This document shows, piece by piece, positions 1 through 8,874 of a stretch of 64,000 nt of DNA. The translations under genes were made by a program, and so were the position numbers. This DNA is from Spirochaetia bacterium (GTDB lineage: Bacteria; Spirochaetota; Spirochaetia; Treponematales; Rectinemataceae), in the NCBI GenBank assembly GCA_029975555.1, contig JARKOY010000021.1, forward strand, positions 124,001 to 188,000, read 5' to 3'. Position 1 is the first letter of the stretch; each line of letters starts with the position of its first letter. The notes below the pieces were generated by a model, which saw only the letters and a program-made list of their open reading frames with translations, searched no databases and was not told the DNA's origin.

Positions 1-1
1 A

Positions 2-1405
2 GAAAATGGGGCAGGCAAATCCACGCTCATGAAATGCCTCGTCGGCATCAATCCCCCTGATTCAGGAGAAATCTGGCTAAAAGGGAAAAAAGTTACGATA
101 CCAAACCCTCACGAGGCATTAAAACTTGGTATAGCAATGATCTATCAAGAACTCAATCCGGTTCTTGAGCGGAGCGTCATGGAGAACATCTGGCTTGGTC
201 GAGAACCGATGCTCCGCAAATTCGGTCTTCTCGTCGATCACAGAGCCATGTACGAGCAGACCAGACAGCTTCTGAAAGAACTTGAAATCGACATCGATCC
301 AAAAACAAAGGTAAAAGAGCTGTCCGTGGCAAAGATGCAGATGATCGAGATCGCCAAAGCGATCTCGTACAACGCGGACGTCGTCATCATGGACGAGCCG
401 ACATCCTCGCTCACGCCAAACGAAGTGGAGCACCTTTTCTCAATGATCCGCAAGCTGAAAGCCAGAAACGTCGCGGTCATCTACATCACTCATAAAATGG
501 AAGAAATTTTCACCATCGCGGACGAAGTCACCGTACTCCGCGACGGAAACAATATTACGACAAATCCGATCGCCGAAATGACCATCGATTCGCTGATCAC
601 CGCGATGGTCGGCCGGCACCTCACCGAAATGTTCCCGAAGATGGAGAGTCAGATCGGAGATGTAAAATTGGCGGTGCGACACCTTGAGGTCCCAGGCCTT
701 TTGCACGACATCTCCTTCGACCTCAGAAAAGGGGAAATTCTCGGCGTTGCAGGGCTCGTGGGGGCTGGCCGCACGGAACTCATGGAAGCGCTGTTCGGGC
801 TGCGCCGCAAGAGTGCCGGCGAAATTTTCATCGACGGTAAAAAGGTCGAAATCCGTGCACCTTCGGATGCGATCGAGGCAGGAATCGGCTTTTTAACAGA
901 GGACCGCAGGCTGAACGGCATCATTCCGGTGCTCTCGGTAAAGGTGAACATCATTGTCGCCAATCTCAGAAATTATCTGCGATACGGCTTTTTTCTCAAT
1001 CTCAAAAAGATTCACCACGACTGCGAGGAATTCAAGGAGAGGCTTAAGATACGCACCCCCTCCTTGGACACCCTGATACAGAACCTCTCGGGAGGAAATC
1101 AGCAGAAGGTGCTCGTGGCGCGATGGTTGCTCACGAACCCCGACATCCTCATCCTCGACGAGCCGACGCGCGGCATCGACGTCGGGGCAAAGGCCGAGAT
1201 ACACACGATCATCACCAAGCTTGCCTGCGAGGGGAAATCCATCATCATGGTGAGCTCCGAAATGCCGGAGATTCTCGGGATGAGCGATCGGATCATGGTG
1301 ATGAGCCGCGGCCAGATCACTGCAATTCTTGACCGCAAGGATGCAGATCAGGAAACCATCATGCGGTATGCGGCTGCAAAAGCAAACAACAATAAAGTGG
1401 CCTAA
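2..1405 (+). CDS. Sugar (probably myo-inositol) ABC transporter, ATP-binding protein, 5'-truncated
   Basis: Cytoplasmic ATPase of an RbsA/MglA-type sugar importer with two fused ABC domains. The window opens inside the first Walker A (ENGAGKST is readable from base 2), so roughly the first 35-45 residues are outside; the ATG at 29 is internal. Visible landmarks are signature LSVAKMQM and Walker [12 protein letters not shown] in domain 1, then a degenerate Walker A ([11 protein letters not shown]), signature LSGGNQQK and [14 protein letters not shown] in domain 2, the usual asymmetry of this family. The permease starts 11 bp after the stop, followed by inositol catabolism genes, so inositol (IatA-like) is the likely substrate; that assignment is context inference. 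Confidence 0.93.
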   Translation, partial: ENGAGKSTLMKCLVGINPPDSGEIWLKGKKVTIPNPHEALKLGIAMIYQELNPVLERSVMENIWLGREPMLRKFGLLVDHRAMYEQTRQLLKELEIDIDPKTKVKELSVAKMQMIEIAKAISYNADVVIMDEPTSSLTPNEVEHLFSMIRKLKARNVAVIYITHKMEEIFTIADEVTVLRDGNNITTNPIAEMTIDSLITAMVGRHLTEMFPKMESQIGDVKLAVRHLEVPGLLHDISFDLRKGEILGVAGLVGAGRTELMEALFGLRRKSAGEIFIDGKKVEIRAPSDAIEAGIGFLTEDRRLNGIIPVLSVKVNIIVANLRNYLRYGFFLNLKKIHHDCEEFKERLKIRTPSLDTLIQNLSGGNQQKVLVARWLLTNPDILILDEPTRGIDVGAKAEIHTIITKLACEGKSIIMVSSEMPEILGMSDRIMVMSRGQITAILDRKDADQETIMRYAAAKANNNKVA

Positions 1406-1416
1406 AGGAGGCTGCC

Positions 1417-2400
1417 ATGGCACAGCAGAGCGAAGTTGGAAAATTCATCAACAAATATGCAATCTTTATCGTACTGATCGTGATGGTTGTGGTGCTCTCG
1501 TTTCTCTCGCCGACATTCCTCACGCCGCAGAACCTCATCAACGTGCTCATCACAGAATCGGGGCGCGGTATTCTGGCGATCGGCGTGGCGTTCACGATTA
1601 TTTCCAGGGGGATCGATCTTTCGGTGGGCTCGATCGTTTCGCTCACGTCGGTCATCGCCGCGAGCCTTGTGCAGGAGCCATCGTACAGTGCGCGCATCTT
1701 TCCGCACTTGCCGCTTCTGCCGCCCATCGTGGCGGTGGTCGCGGGGCTCGTGGCAGGCACGATCGTAGGCATAACAAACGGAGCGCTCATCGCGTATACG
1801 GCGATTCCGCCTTTCATCGCGACGCTCGGCTCGATGATCATCGCGCGCGGGCTTGCGCTCATTCTGACGAACGCCTATCCCGTGCCGATGCTTCGGCCGG
1901 AATTCAAAATCATCGGTCAGGGCTCGCTGGGACCGATTCCTTACGTGGTCATCGTGTTCGCGCTTGTCGCCATCGTCGCGTTCATCATATTGAACTACAC
2001 CAGGTTCGGAAAGAATGTGTACGCCATAGGCGGCAACGTCAACGCGGCAAAGACGTCGGGGATCAAGGTCGACAAAAACTTGCTCGCCATCTACGCGGTT
2101 TCGGGGCTCTGCGCCTCGATCGCCGGCATTCTCATCACCGCGCGGGCGGCGTCCGGCATCGCCACGCTCGGCAACAACTATGAGCTCGACGCGATCGCCG
2201 CGGCGACCATCGGCGGCACGAGCCATACCGGCGGCATCGGCACGGTCCCGGGGATCATCGCAGGCATTCTGATATTGGGAATTTTGAACAACGGGCTTCT
2301 GCTGCTCGGCATTTCGCCGTATCTGCAGCAGGTGATCAAAGGCATCATCATTGTCGGTGCAGTTGTATTCGACATGCGCAAAAATGCGCGACAGAAGTGA
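1417..2400 (+). CDS. Sugar ABC transporter permease (RbsC/IatP-like)
   Basis: Inner-membrane permease of 327 aa, the usual length of the RbsC/XylH (BPD_transp_2) family. It is almost entirely hydrophobic segments and carries family landmarks such as SRGIDLSVGSIVSL near residue 65 and the AIAAATIGGTSHTGG stretch near residue 265. An AAAGGAGG ribosome site lies just upstream of the ATG at 1417. It pairs with the ATPase ending at 1405 and precedes the inositol genes by 14 bp, so it probably forms the membrane channel of a myo-inositol importer. The periplasmic binding protein is not in the window and is expected upstream of base 1. Confidence 0.93.
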   Translation: MAQQSEVGKFINKYAIFIVLIVMVVVLSFLSPTFLTPQNLINVLITESGRGILAIGVAFTIISRGIDLSVGSIVSLTSVIAASLVQEPSYSARIFPHLPLLPPIVAVVAGLVAGTIVGITNGALIAYTAIPPFIATLGSMIIARGLALILTNAYPVPMLRPEFKIIGQGSLGPIPYVVIVFALVAIVAFIILNYTRFGKNVYAIGGNVNAAKTSGIKVDKNLLAIYAVSGLCASIAGILITARAASGIATLGNNYELDAIAAATIGGTSHTGGIGTVPGIIAGILILGILNNGLLLLGISPYLQQVIKGIIIVGAVVFDMRKNARQK

Positions 2401-2414
2401 AAGAGAGGTTTCAC

Positions 2415-3254
2415 ATGCTAGCATCAACGCGATTCGCCCTGAATCGCATCGCGGCGCCGGCCTTGGGGCTGGCGGAGTTCTTTGAAGTAGCAAGGCAGTT
2501 GGGGATGAGTTCGGTGGAGCTTCGAAACGACATCCGGGACGGTTCGGTCACCGACGGCCTCAAGGGGACGGAGGTGCTCCGCCTCGCAAAGGCGGCCGGC
2601 GTGCGCATCATCACGATCAACGCACTGCAGCAGTTCAACCTGCCGGCGGCGCGACGGAAGGCCCTGGGCGAGCTCGAAGCCATGCTCGCGCTCTGCCAGG
2701 ATATGGAGTGTCCCGCCATCGTGCTCTGTCCGAACAACAGGCCGGACGATGCCCGAACGTTCGAGCAGCGATACCTCGACACGGTGGAGGCGCTGAAGAC
2801 CTACGCCCCGCTGTTCTCCGCAAAGGGGGTGCTCGGCTATATCGAGCCGCTGGGCTTCGGCATCTCGTCGCTCTCCTCGGCGGAAACGGCGCTCAAGGCC
2901 ATAGAAGAGAGCGGCGCTTCGTGCTACCGCGTACTCATCGACACCTTCCACAGCTATCTCGGCCCCGACAAGCCAGAATTGTTCGACAATCCGGCCGTCA
3001 TCAGCAAGATAGGGCTCGTCCACATTTCGGGCGTTGAAGCCACGATAGCCAAATCTGAATTTGCGGACGCGCACCGGGTGTTGCCCGGCGCTGGGGATGT
3101 GATGCAGAGTGTCGCCCTCATGGCCCGACTCGAAAAACAGGGCTACCGAGGGCTATACTCTTTCGAGCCGTTCTCATCGGAAGTTCAGGCTATGGGGAAA
3201 AAAGAGCTCGTGGAGGCGCTTCGCGCGAGCATGCAGTTCCTCGCCAAGGTATAA
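2415..3254 (+). CDS. iolI: Sugar-phosphate isomerase/epimerase family TIM barrel, IolI-like
   Basis: 279-aa xylose-isomerase-like TIM barrel of the AP-endonuclease-2 superfamily. Metal-site elements expected of IolI/IolE-type enzymes are visible: GYIEPLG near residue 143, LIDTFHSYLG near 178, GLVHISGVE near 204 and YSFEPFS near 250. In inositol degradation IolI interconverts inosose isomers (2-keto-myo-inositol and 1-keto-D-chiro-inositol). I chose ATG 2415 (GAGAGG six bases upstream) over an in-frame GTG at 2397 that overlaps the permease stop. Its place between an inositol-type transporter and iolG supports IolI or IolH; these two cannot be separated by eye. Confidence 0.75.
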   Translation: MLASTRFALNRIAAPALGLAEFFEVARQLGMSSVELRNDIRDGSVTDGLKGTEVLRLAKAAGVRIITINALQQFNLPAARRKALGELEAMLALCQDMECPAIVLCPNNRPDDARTFEQRYLDTVEALKTYAPLFSAKGVLGYIEPLGFGISSLSSAETALKAIEESGASCYRVLIDTFHSYLGPDKPELFDNPAVISKIGLVHISGVEATIAKSEFADAHRVLPGAGDVMQSVALMARLEKQGYRGLYSFEPFSSEVQAMGKKELVEALRASMQFLAKV

Positions 3255-3378
3255 GCGAGGCACGGCATTTTGTCTGGCGAGGGTGCGCTTTGTGCAGGGC
3301 TACAGATGAGCGCTGTGACGCGGTGCACGTATCGTCGCGCTGGCATATGAACATTTTTGCAGGAAGGAGATACACAGT

Positions 3379-4398
3379 ATGACTACTACAATCAACGTTG
3401 GCGTCATCGGGGCAGGGCGAATCGGCAAGATTCACATTTCGAACATCGTGTACTACATGCCGGAAGCCCGAATAAAAACCGTCGCGGACGCGAACCTCAC
3501 GCCGGAGATCGAGGGCTGGGCCAAGGGCCTGGGCATTCAAAATGTCAGCAAAAACGCCGAAGACATCCTGCGCGATCCGGAGATATCCGTGGTGCTGATC
3601 TGTTCTTCCACCGACACGCACGCCGATTACATCATCAAGGCGGCGCAGGCAGGCAAGCACATATTCTGCGAAAAACCCGTGGATCTCACCATCGAGAAGG
3701 TCAAGGCCGCCCTCGCCGCGGTCAAGAACGCCGGCGTCCGGCTGCAGATCGGATTCAACCGCCGCTTCGACCACAACTTTGCGCACGTGAGGGAGCTGGC
3801 GAAATCAGGAGCAGTGGGCCAGATTCACCTCGTAAAGATCACCTCGCGCGACCCGGCGCCACCTCCTCCCGCATATGTGAAGGTTTCCGGAGGCATCTTC
3901 CTCGACATGACCATCCACGATTTCGACATGGCCCGGTTCCAGGCGGGCAGCGAAGTGGAGGAAGTGTACGCGACCGGGGCGGTGCTCGTCGACCCCGAGA
4001 TCGGTGCGGCCGGCGACGTGGATACCGCGGTCGTGACGCTCAAATTCGCAAACGGGGCGCTCGGCGTCATTGACAACTCGCGCAAGGCCGCCTATGGCTA
4101 CGATCAGCGAGTCGAGGTCTTCGGTTCCGGCGGAGCGCTGACGGCCGAAAACGACGCCCCGTCGCAGGTTCGCCTGAGCGATGCACAGGGCGTCCACGCC
4201 GACAAGCCCCTCTATTTCTTCCTCGAGCGCTACAAAGATGCGTTCGTGACCGAAATGAAGGCTTTTTTCAAGGCAATCGCCGAAGGCACCGAGACCCCGG
4301 TTACGGGCAATGACGGCCTCATGGACCTCGCCATCGGGCTCGCGGCAAAAAAATCGCTCGCGGAGCACCGCCCCGTCAAAGTGTCGGAAGTGCTGTAA
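3379..4398 (+). CDS. iolG: myo-Inositol 2-dehydrogenase
   Basis: 339-aa GFO/IDH/MocA oxidoreductase that oxidises myo-inositol to 2-keto-myo-inositol (scyllo-inosose) with NAD+, the entry step of inositol catabolism. The N-terminal Rossmann motif GVIGAGRIGKIH is at residues 8-19, the cofactor/substrate signature FCEKPVDL near 94, and the catalytic region DMTIHDFDMARF near 176 holds the expected Asp and His. AAGGAGA lies upstream of ATG 3379. Directly followed (13 bp) by iolD, then iolE, which makes the inositol assignment stronger than homology alone. Could act on a related inositol isomer or sugar. Confidence 0.9.
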   Translation: MTTTINVGVIGAGRIGKIHISNIVYYMPEARIKTVADANLTPEIEGWAKGLGIQNVSKNAEDILRDPEISVVLICSSTDTHADYIIKAAQAGKHIFCEKPVDLTIEKVKAALAAVKNAGVRLQIGFNRRFDHNFAHVRELAKSGAVGQIHLVKITSRDPAPPPPAYVKVSGGIFLDMTIHDFDMARFQAGSEVEEVYATGAVLVDPEIGAAGDVDTAVVTLKFANGALGVIDNSRKAAYGYDQRVEVFGSGGALTAENDAPSQVRLSDAQGVHADKPLYFFLERYKDAFVTEMKAFFKAIAEGTETPVTGNDGLMDLAIGLAAKKSLAEHRPVKVSEVL

Positions 4399-4411
4399 AC
4401 GAGAGGTGGCT

Positions 4412-6277
4412 ATGGAAACAATTCGATTGACCGTCGGTCAGGCCATCGTAAAATTCCTCGACAATCAGTTTGTGGAATTTGACGGAAAAGTCGAAAAATT
4501 CGTCGGCGGCGTGGTCGGCATCTTTGGACACGGCGTCGTGGTCGGGCTGGGAGAAGCGCTCGCCGCTCCCGGTCACGGTCTTAAGTTTATCCAAGCAAAA
4601 AACGAACAGGGTGCCGGCCACGTCGCCATAGGCTACGCGAAGCAGCACAATCGCCGAAAGATCATGGCGGTCACAAGTTCGATCGGCCCTGGCGCGCTCA
4701 ACATGGTGACCGCCGCCGGAACCGCGACGGTCAATCACATACCCGTCCTCTTCCTTCCGGGCGACGTGTTCGCCGACCGTCAGCCCGACCCGGTGCTTCA
4801 GCAACTCGAAGTGCCGCACGACTACACCGTAAGCGCCAACGACGCCTTCCGCCCCTTAAGCCGGTATTTCGACCGCATCACGAGGCCGGAGCAGGTCATG
4901 ACGGCCTTTCTCCACGCGATGAGCGTCCTCACCGATCCTGCGCAGGGCGGCGCAGTCACGATAGCGCTCCCTCAGGACGTCCAGGGCGAAGCATACGACT
5001 ACCCCGTGGAATTCTTTGTCCAGCGCATCCACCACATCGAGCGCCGACCGCCGACCGGCGCCCAAGTCGAGCGCCTCGCCGGCCTTTTGAAAGAGGCGAA
5101 AAAACCCTACATCATCTGCGGGGGCGGGGTCCGCTACTCTGAGGCAGGCCGCGCGCTCGCCGATTTCTGCAAAAAATTCGGCGTCCCCTTCGGAGAGACG
5201 CAGGCGGGCAAAGGCACGATCCCCTGGGACCACCCCTGCAACCTGTCGGGCATCGGCGTGACGGGGAGCCTCGCCGCGAATCGTTTGGCCAAAGAGGCCG
5301 ATCTCGTGATCGGCGTCGGCACGAGGTTCGGCGACTTCACCACCTGTTCGAAGTGGCTCTTCCAGAACCCGAGCGTCAAGTTCGTCTCGATCAATGTCGC
5401 GCCCTTCGACGCCTATAAGATGAACGCCGAGCCCATCGTCGCCGACGCAAAGCTCACGCTCGCAGCGGTCACCCGCGCGCTCGGCGCTTCGGGCTACAAG
5501 GCCAGCTGGGGCGAAGAAATCGCCAAGGCCAGAGAAGAGTGGGCCCGCGAGGTCGACTCGCTCTACGGCCAAGAAGATCCCGCAGGCCTCAGCCAGATCC
5601 GCGTCATCGGAGAACTCAATGAGGTGCTACTGCCCAAGAATGCAGTGGTCGTCTCGGGTTCCGGCTCCATCCCGAGCGACATGCAGAGGACCTGGCGCAC
5701 GCGCACGCCCGGCACCTACCACATGGAGTACGGCTTCTCGTGCATGGGATACGAAATCGCCGCCGCACTCGGCTGCAAACTGGCCGTACCCGACCGCGAG
5801 TGCGTCGCCATCGTGGGGGATGGAGCATACACCATGCTCCACACCGAACTGCTCACCGCCGTGCAGGAAGGCAAGAAGATCATCGTGGTGGTCTGCGACA
5901 ATTCGGGCTTCCAGTGCATCGACAATCTGCAGCACAGCCAGGGCATCGCTCACTTCGCGAACGAGTGGCGGACCAGGGACCCGGACACCGGGCTCCTTGT
6001 CGGAGACCAGGTGCCCGTCGATTTTGCCAAAAATGCAGAGAGCTGGGGAGCGCTCGGACTCAGAGCCAGCACCGTCGAAGAATTCAGAAAGGCCGTCCAC
6101 CATGCCCTGCGCGCAAAAAAGCCGGTTGTCATCCATGCCCGCGTGTCGCCCAAGTCCATGACGCACGGCTATGAGTCCTGGTGGCGCGTCGGCACCGCGG
6201 AAGTGTCTGCCAACCCCGATGTCGTCCGGGCCGCAGAAGAGATGAAGGCAGAGCTTGCAAAAGCGCGCAAATTCTAA
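4412..6277 (+). CDS. iolD: 3D-(3,5/4)-trihydroxycyclohexane-1,2-dione hydrolase
   Basis: 621-aa thiamine-diphosphate enzyme that opens the ring of the diketo-inositol formed by IolE, giving 5-deoxy-glucuronate. The activating Glu is in QAKNEQGAGHVAIGYA near residue 70, and the ThDP/Mg motif GDGAYTMLHTELL...CDNSGFQ is near residues 470-500. Length fits the IolD family, longer than acetolactate synthase because of its N-terminal extension. Start is ATG 4412 with GAGAGG upstream; the reading frame extends further 5' into iolG but without a ribosome site. Lies between iolG and iolE on one transcript. Confidence 0.95.
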   Translation: METIRLTVGQAIVKFLDNQFVEFDGKVEKFVGGVVGIFGHGVVVGLGEALAAPGHGLKFIQAKNEQGAGHVAIGYAKQHNRRKIMAVTSSIGPGALNMVTAAGTATVNHIPVLFLPGDVFADRQPDPVLQQLEVPHDYTVSANDAFRPLSRYFDRITRPEQVMTAFLHAMSVLTDPAQGGAVTIALPQDVQGEAYDYPVEFFVQRIHHIERRPPTGAQVERLAGLLKEAKKPYIICGGGVRYSEAGRALADFCKKFGVPFGETQAGKGTIPWDHPCNLSGIGVTGSLAANRLAKEADLVIGVGTRFGDFTTCSKWLFQNPSVKFVSINVAPFDAYKMNAEPIVADAKLTLAAVTRALGASGYKASWGEEIAKAREEWAREVDSLYGQEDPAGLSQIRVIGELNEVLLPKNAVVVSGSGSIPSDMQRTWRTRTPGTYHMEYGFSCMGYEIAAALGCKLAVPDRECVAIVGDGAYTMLHTELLTAVQEGKKIIVVVCDNSGFQCIDNLQHSQGIAHFANEWRTRDPDTGLLVGDQVPVDFAKNAESWGALGLRASTVEEFRKAVHHALRAKKPVVIHARVSPKSMTHGYESWWRVGTAEVSANPDVVRAAEEMKAELAKARKF

Positions 6278-6349
6278 TGGGTTATCGGAAGCGCACTTGC
6301 AAAGCGCTCCACATGCGCGCGACATCCATTCAACCGAGGAGGATACACT

Positions 6350-7237
6350 ATGGAAAAGAGCATTCGACTGGCCATTGCCCCAATCGGCTGGACCAACGAC
6401 GACATGCCGGAGCTCGGCGGGGAGATTCCCTTCGAGCAGTGCGTGTCGGAGATGGCACTCGCAGGCTTTGAGGGCAGCGAGGTCGGCAACAAATATCCGC
6501 GAGATCCTGAGAAGCTCAACAAAGCGCTGAAGCTGCGCGGGCTCACGATCTGCAATGCGTGGTTTTCCTCATTCTTGACGACGAAACCACTCAAGGAAGT
6601 CGAGCGCGAATTTGTGCAGCAGTGCGATTTTTTGTATGCGGTGGGGGCGCGGGTGATCGGCGCCGCGGAGCAGGGCAACTCCATACAAGGAAAGCCGCTG
6701 CCGGTATTCGACGCAAAGCCCCGTTTTACCGAGGATGAATGGAAGCGCGTCGTCGACGGGCTCAATCACCTTGGCGCCATCGCAAAGCAGAAGGGCATGC
6801 AGCTCACCTACCACCACCACATGGGCACCGGTGTCCAGACCACCGAAGAAATCGACCGTTTGATGGAGATGACCGACCCCGAGCTCGTAGGGCTCTTGTA
6901 CGACACGGGACACCTCGTGTTTTCCGGGGAGGACCACCTGGCCGTCCTAAAAAAATACGTAAAGCGCATCAAACATGTGCACCTCAAAAACGTACGCTTC
7001 GATATGCTCGAAAGGGCACGGCGAGAAAAATGGAGTTTTCTGCAGGCGGTCCGCAACGGCACGTTCACGGTGCCGGGGGACGGAGGTCTGGACTTTACCC
7101 CTGTGTTCGAAACGCTTAAAAATGCAGGCTATACGGGATGGTGGGTAGTCGAGGCCGAACAGGATCCGGCCAAGGCCAACCCGCTGGAATACGCGCTGAT
7201 CGCCCGCCGCTACATTAGGGAAAAAGCGGGGATTTAA
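6350..7237 (+). CDS. iolE: myo-Inosose-2 dehydratase
   Basis: 295-aa TIM-barrel metalloenzyme converting 2-keto-myo-inositol to 3D-trihydroxycyclohexane-1,2-dione, the substrate of IolD. Landmarks are IAPIGWTNDDMPELGGE at residues 9-25, YHHHMGTGVQT near 154, LLYDTGHLVFSG near 182, HVHLKNVR near 209 and a C-terminal EAEQDPAKANP, all typical of IolE. A strong GAGGAGGA ribosome site precedes ATG 6350. It is the last gene of the visible iol run; a GC-rich structured spacer and a terminator follow. iolC, iolA and iolJ are not in this window; iolB lies 47 kb away. Confidence 0.94.
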   Translation: MEKSIRLAIAPIGWTNDDMPELGGEIPFEQCVSEMALAGFEGSEVGNKYPRDPEKLNKALKLRGLTICNAWFSSFLTTKPLKEVEREFVQQCDFLYAVGARVIGAAEQGNSIQGKPLPVFDAKPRFTEDEWKRVVDGLNHLGAIAKQKGMQLTYHHHMGTGVQTTEEIDRLMEMTDPELVGLLYDTGHLVFSGEDHLAVLKKYVKRIKHVHLKNVRFDMLERARREKWSFLQAVRNGTFTVPGDGGLDFTPVFETLKNAGYTGWWVVEAEQDPAKANPLEYALIARRYIREKAGI

Positions 7238-7244
7238 GGTGCAC

Positions 7245-7345
7245 CCCAGGGCGGCGGCTCATGCGGGGAGTTTTGCACTCCGCCAGTCGGCCGCCCCACT
7301 GCACTGTCGGGCGGCAGGCCATCCGGGCCGCGCCGGTCCGTCGGC
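7245..7345 (+). other. GC-rich nested inverted repeats after iolE
   Basis: Spacer between iolE and the next gene. It contains arms GGGCGGC (7249-7255) and GCCGCCC (7290-7296) enclosing a smaller GGAGT/ACTCC hairpin (7267-7281), then further GC-rich complementary stretches up to about 7345. No U-tract follows the large stem and I see no open reading frame with a ribosome site. It may stabilise the 3' end of the iol transcript; function is inference. Confidence 0.4.
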
Positions 7346-7395
7346 GGGCCGCACACTTTAAGTATTAAGACCTCAGGCCATCGTACCGTCATCAG

Positions 7396-7418
7396 GCCGC
7401 CCAGGAGGCGGCTTTTTT
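7396..7418 (+). terminator. Rho-independent terminator, end of iol operon
   Basis: GCCGCC stem (7396-7401), five-base loop, GGCGGC (7407-7412) and six T's (7413-7418). The last two T's are also the first two bases of the next gene's -35 box, so termination and the new promoter are directly fused. Confidence 0.8.
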
Positions 7419-7445
7419 GACCCTTTTGAGTTTTCATGGTATACT
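7417..7445 (+). promoter_or_regulatory. Promoter of the TrpR-like gene, predicting a leaderless mRNA
   Basis: TTGACC (7417-7422), 17-bp spacer, TATACT (7440-7445). The ATG at 7454 is only eight bases past the -10 box, so transcription should start at or within about two bases of the start codon. There is no Shine-Dalgarno sequence before it. Confidence 0.75.
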
Positions 7446-7453
7446 AGTCTAAT

Positions 7454-7756
7454 ATGCCAAGAGATCCTGAACTTATGCGGGCGTGCATCGCCGAGATGGC
7501 GAAGGCCCTCGAAGGGGCCGACGCTGCGCTCATTGAGCAGTTCTTTTATCAACTGTTCACCGCCGCCGAGGCGGACGAAATGGCAAAGCGCTGGGCGCTC
7601 GTCAAGGAACTTGCGAGTGGCACTCCTCAGCGAAAGATCGCCGCACAGTTGGGCCTGTCGCTCTGCAAGATCACCCGGGGATCGAAAGAGCTGAAAAAAC
7701 CAGGCTCGGCCTTCCGCCGGCTGCTCGACAAGGTCCAGTCCTCGCCTGTACCATAA
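7454..7756 (+). CDS. YerC/YecD-type TrpR-like DNA-binding protein
   Basis: 100-aa all-helical protein of the YerC/YecD family, relatives of the tryptophan repressor. The helix-turn-helix lies around residues 50-75: TPQRKIAAQLGLSLCKITRGS, matching the recognition region of TrpR-superfamily proteins. It lacks evidence for tryptophan specificity; there are no trp genes nearby, so the ligand and targets are unknown. It has its own consensus-like promoter and apparently a leaderless message; an internal ATG at 7475 also lacks a ribosome site, which favours 7454. The next gene starts four bases after the stop. Confidence 0.85.
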   Translation: MPRDPELMRACIAEMAKALEGADAALIEQFFYQLFTAAEADEMAKRWALVKELASGTPQRKIAAQLGLSLCKITRGSKELKKPGSAFRRLLDKVQSSPVP

Positions 7757-7760
7757 CCAT

Positions 7761-8345
7761 ATGGAAATTCCGCTCAGGCTTATCAGTCGCAAAGACGGTT
7801 CTCTCTTCTACGGTATTCCGCTCTTTTTCAGAATCATGATGGGCGGAATGCTCGCCTTGATAGGCGCCGCGATCGTGCTGGAGGAGTTCCACTCTGGCCC
7901 TATTGGATGGATCGCGGTGGGCCTTCTCTTGTTAGGCTTCATCTATAAAGATGACTGGCTTTTCGACCCCTCGAACAAGACCATACGCGGCGTCCTGGGC
8001 TTTTATCCTCTCCTTAAGAAAACCACCCTCACCTTCGAAGAGGTGGCTTACATCCAGCTCGCAGCCTTTTCAAAAGGCACCGTCCCGGGCAGCGAGGAAG
8101 AAAAATCTTCCAACCGCGAAGCCTTCGAAGAGATGCGGGGCAATGTCCCCAAAAGCGGACTGAAGGGCAGCCTCGACGCATTCCGCAGGAAAAGACTCTA
8201 TATCGCCCTTCTGATCATCACAAAGAACGAAGAGCACTATCTGCTCGATATGGTGCCCGCGCGCCGGGCCTCGCGCCTTTCGAATGCGGGCAGGGCGCTC
8301 TCCGCCCTGATCGGCTGCTCATTTTTCGAAAATCTGCCCGAATGA
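7761..8345 (+). CDS. Hypothetical small membrane protein
   Basis: 194-aa protein not assigned to a named family. Two hydrophobic segments lie at about residues 17-42 (FFRIMMGGMLALIGAAIVL) and 49-62, followed by a roughly 130-residue soluble part containing a charged, probably flexible stretch near 105-130. The pattern resembles bacterial two-TM proteins with a PH-like cytoplasmic domain, but that is only a guess. It starts four bases after the TrpR-like stop with no clear ribosome site, so it is probably translationally coupled to it. Confidence 0.7.
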   Translation: MEIPLRLISRKDGSLFYGIPLFFRIMMGGMLALIGAAIVLEEFHSGPIGWIAVGLLLLGFIYKDDWLFDPSNKTIRGVLGFYPLLKKTTLTFEEVAYIQLAAFSKGTVPGSEEEKSSNREAFEEMRGNVPKSGLKGSLDAFRRKRLYIALLIITKNEEHYLLDMVPARRASRLSNAGRALSALIGCSFFENLPE

Positions 8346-8372
8346 TGGTGGCTGGACAAGAGCACCAGCCAT

Positions 8373-8603
8373 TTACGCTTTTACGCTATCGACCGCGCGG
8401 GCCCCGGACTCCTCCCAGCGCCGCTTTAAGGCGAGGAGGCGCTCGCCTGCCTCGATGAGGGTCTCGTCGCGCTTGGCGAAGTGGAAGCGGATGTAGCGGT
8501 CCCCGAAGTCCTTGAAGAAGCTGGAACCGGGGACGGCCGCGAGGCCAGCCTTTTCGGCCATCCACTCGCAGAAGGATCGAGATTTTACGCTGATGTCAGG
8601 CAC
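8373..8603 (-). pseudogene. C-terminal remnant of a class I/II PLP aminotransferase
   Basis: 76 codons from a GTG at 8603. The protein matches only the last part of kynurenine/methionine-type aminotransferases: DISV...FCEWMAEKAGLAAVPGSSFF, then IRFHFAKRDETLIEAGERL. The catalytic lysine, PLP pocket and large domain (about 300 residues) are absent, and the usual loop between DIS and FCEW looks shortened. In the same frame the sequence can be read upstream only about 20 codons before a stop near 8660. Oddly it has an AGGAGG ribosome site five bases before GTG 8603 and a good promoter upstream, so a short protein may still be made. Best read as a deletion remnant. Confidence 0.7.
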
Positions 8604-8656
8604 GAAGCCCTCCTGGTGAAGTATAACCGGCCAGCAGTGTAACCGAACAAAGTTTT

Positions 8657-8688
8657 GTTACTATGCATAATAACAATCTCTTTGTCAA
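8657..8688 (-). promoter_or_regulatory. Promoter with 18-bp operator-like palindrome
   Basis: On the minus strand TTGACA (8688-8683), 17-bp spacer, CATAGT (8665-8660). Overlapping the -10 is GTTACTATGCATAATAAC (8657-8674), an 18-bp palindrome with one mismatched pair. It would drive the aminotransferase remnant at 8603. Confidence 0.6.
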
Positions 8689-8811
8689 TAGTGAGAAAGC
8701 TGCGACAAAAACGACCCTCTTACCGCCATCGGCCGCACTACGGCCAAGAATCGGTGTGGCAAAAGTTGGACGATGAACCCCTCGATATAATCGGGGGCAC
8801 CTATAAAAACA

Positions 8812-8832
8812 TTTACTAAAATTTTTAATAAA
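8812..8832 (+). promoter_or_regulatory. Tandem TTTANTAAA operator-like sites before dhaL
   Basis: TTTACTAAA (8812-8820) and TTTAATAAA (8824-8832), 12 bp centre to centre, ending just before the dhaL -35 box. The same arrangement is found before the RraA-like gene at 11698-11718. Candidate sites for the LacI-family regulator encoded at 10554-11579, or UP elements. Confidence 0.5.
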
Positions 8833-8835
8833 ATA

Positions 8836-8864
8836 TTGCGAACAAATCGAAATCCGTGTATACT
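8836..8864 (+). promoter_or_regulatory. Promoter of the dhaL-dapA transcript
   Basis: TTGCGA (8836-8841), 17-bp spacer, TATACT (8859-8864). It closely resembles the second promoter of the cluster (TTGCGG-17-TATCAT at 11724-11752). Confidence 0.75.
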
Positions 8865-8874
8865 ACGCGCGTGA

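Noticed and set aside
1402-2493. 363-codon minus-strand frame opposite the permease
   Set aside because: Arg/His/Asp-rich antisense shadow crossing the boundary of two well-supported genes.
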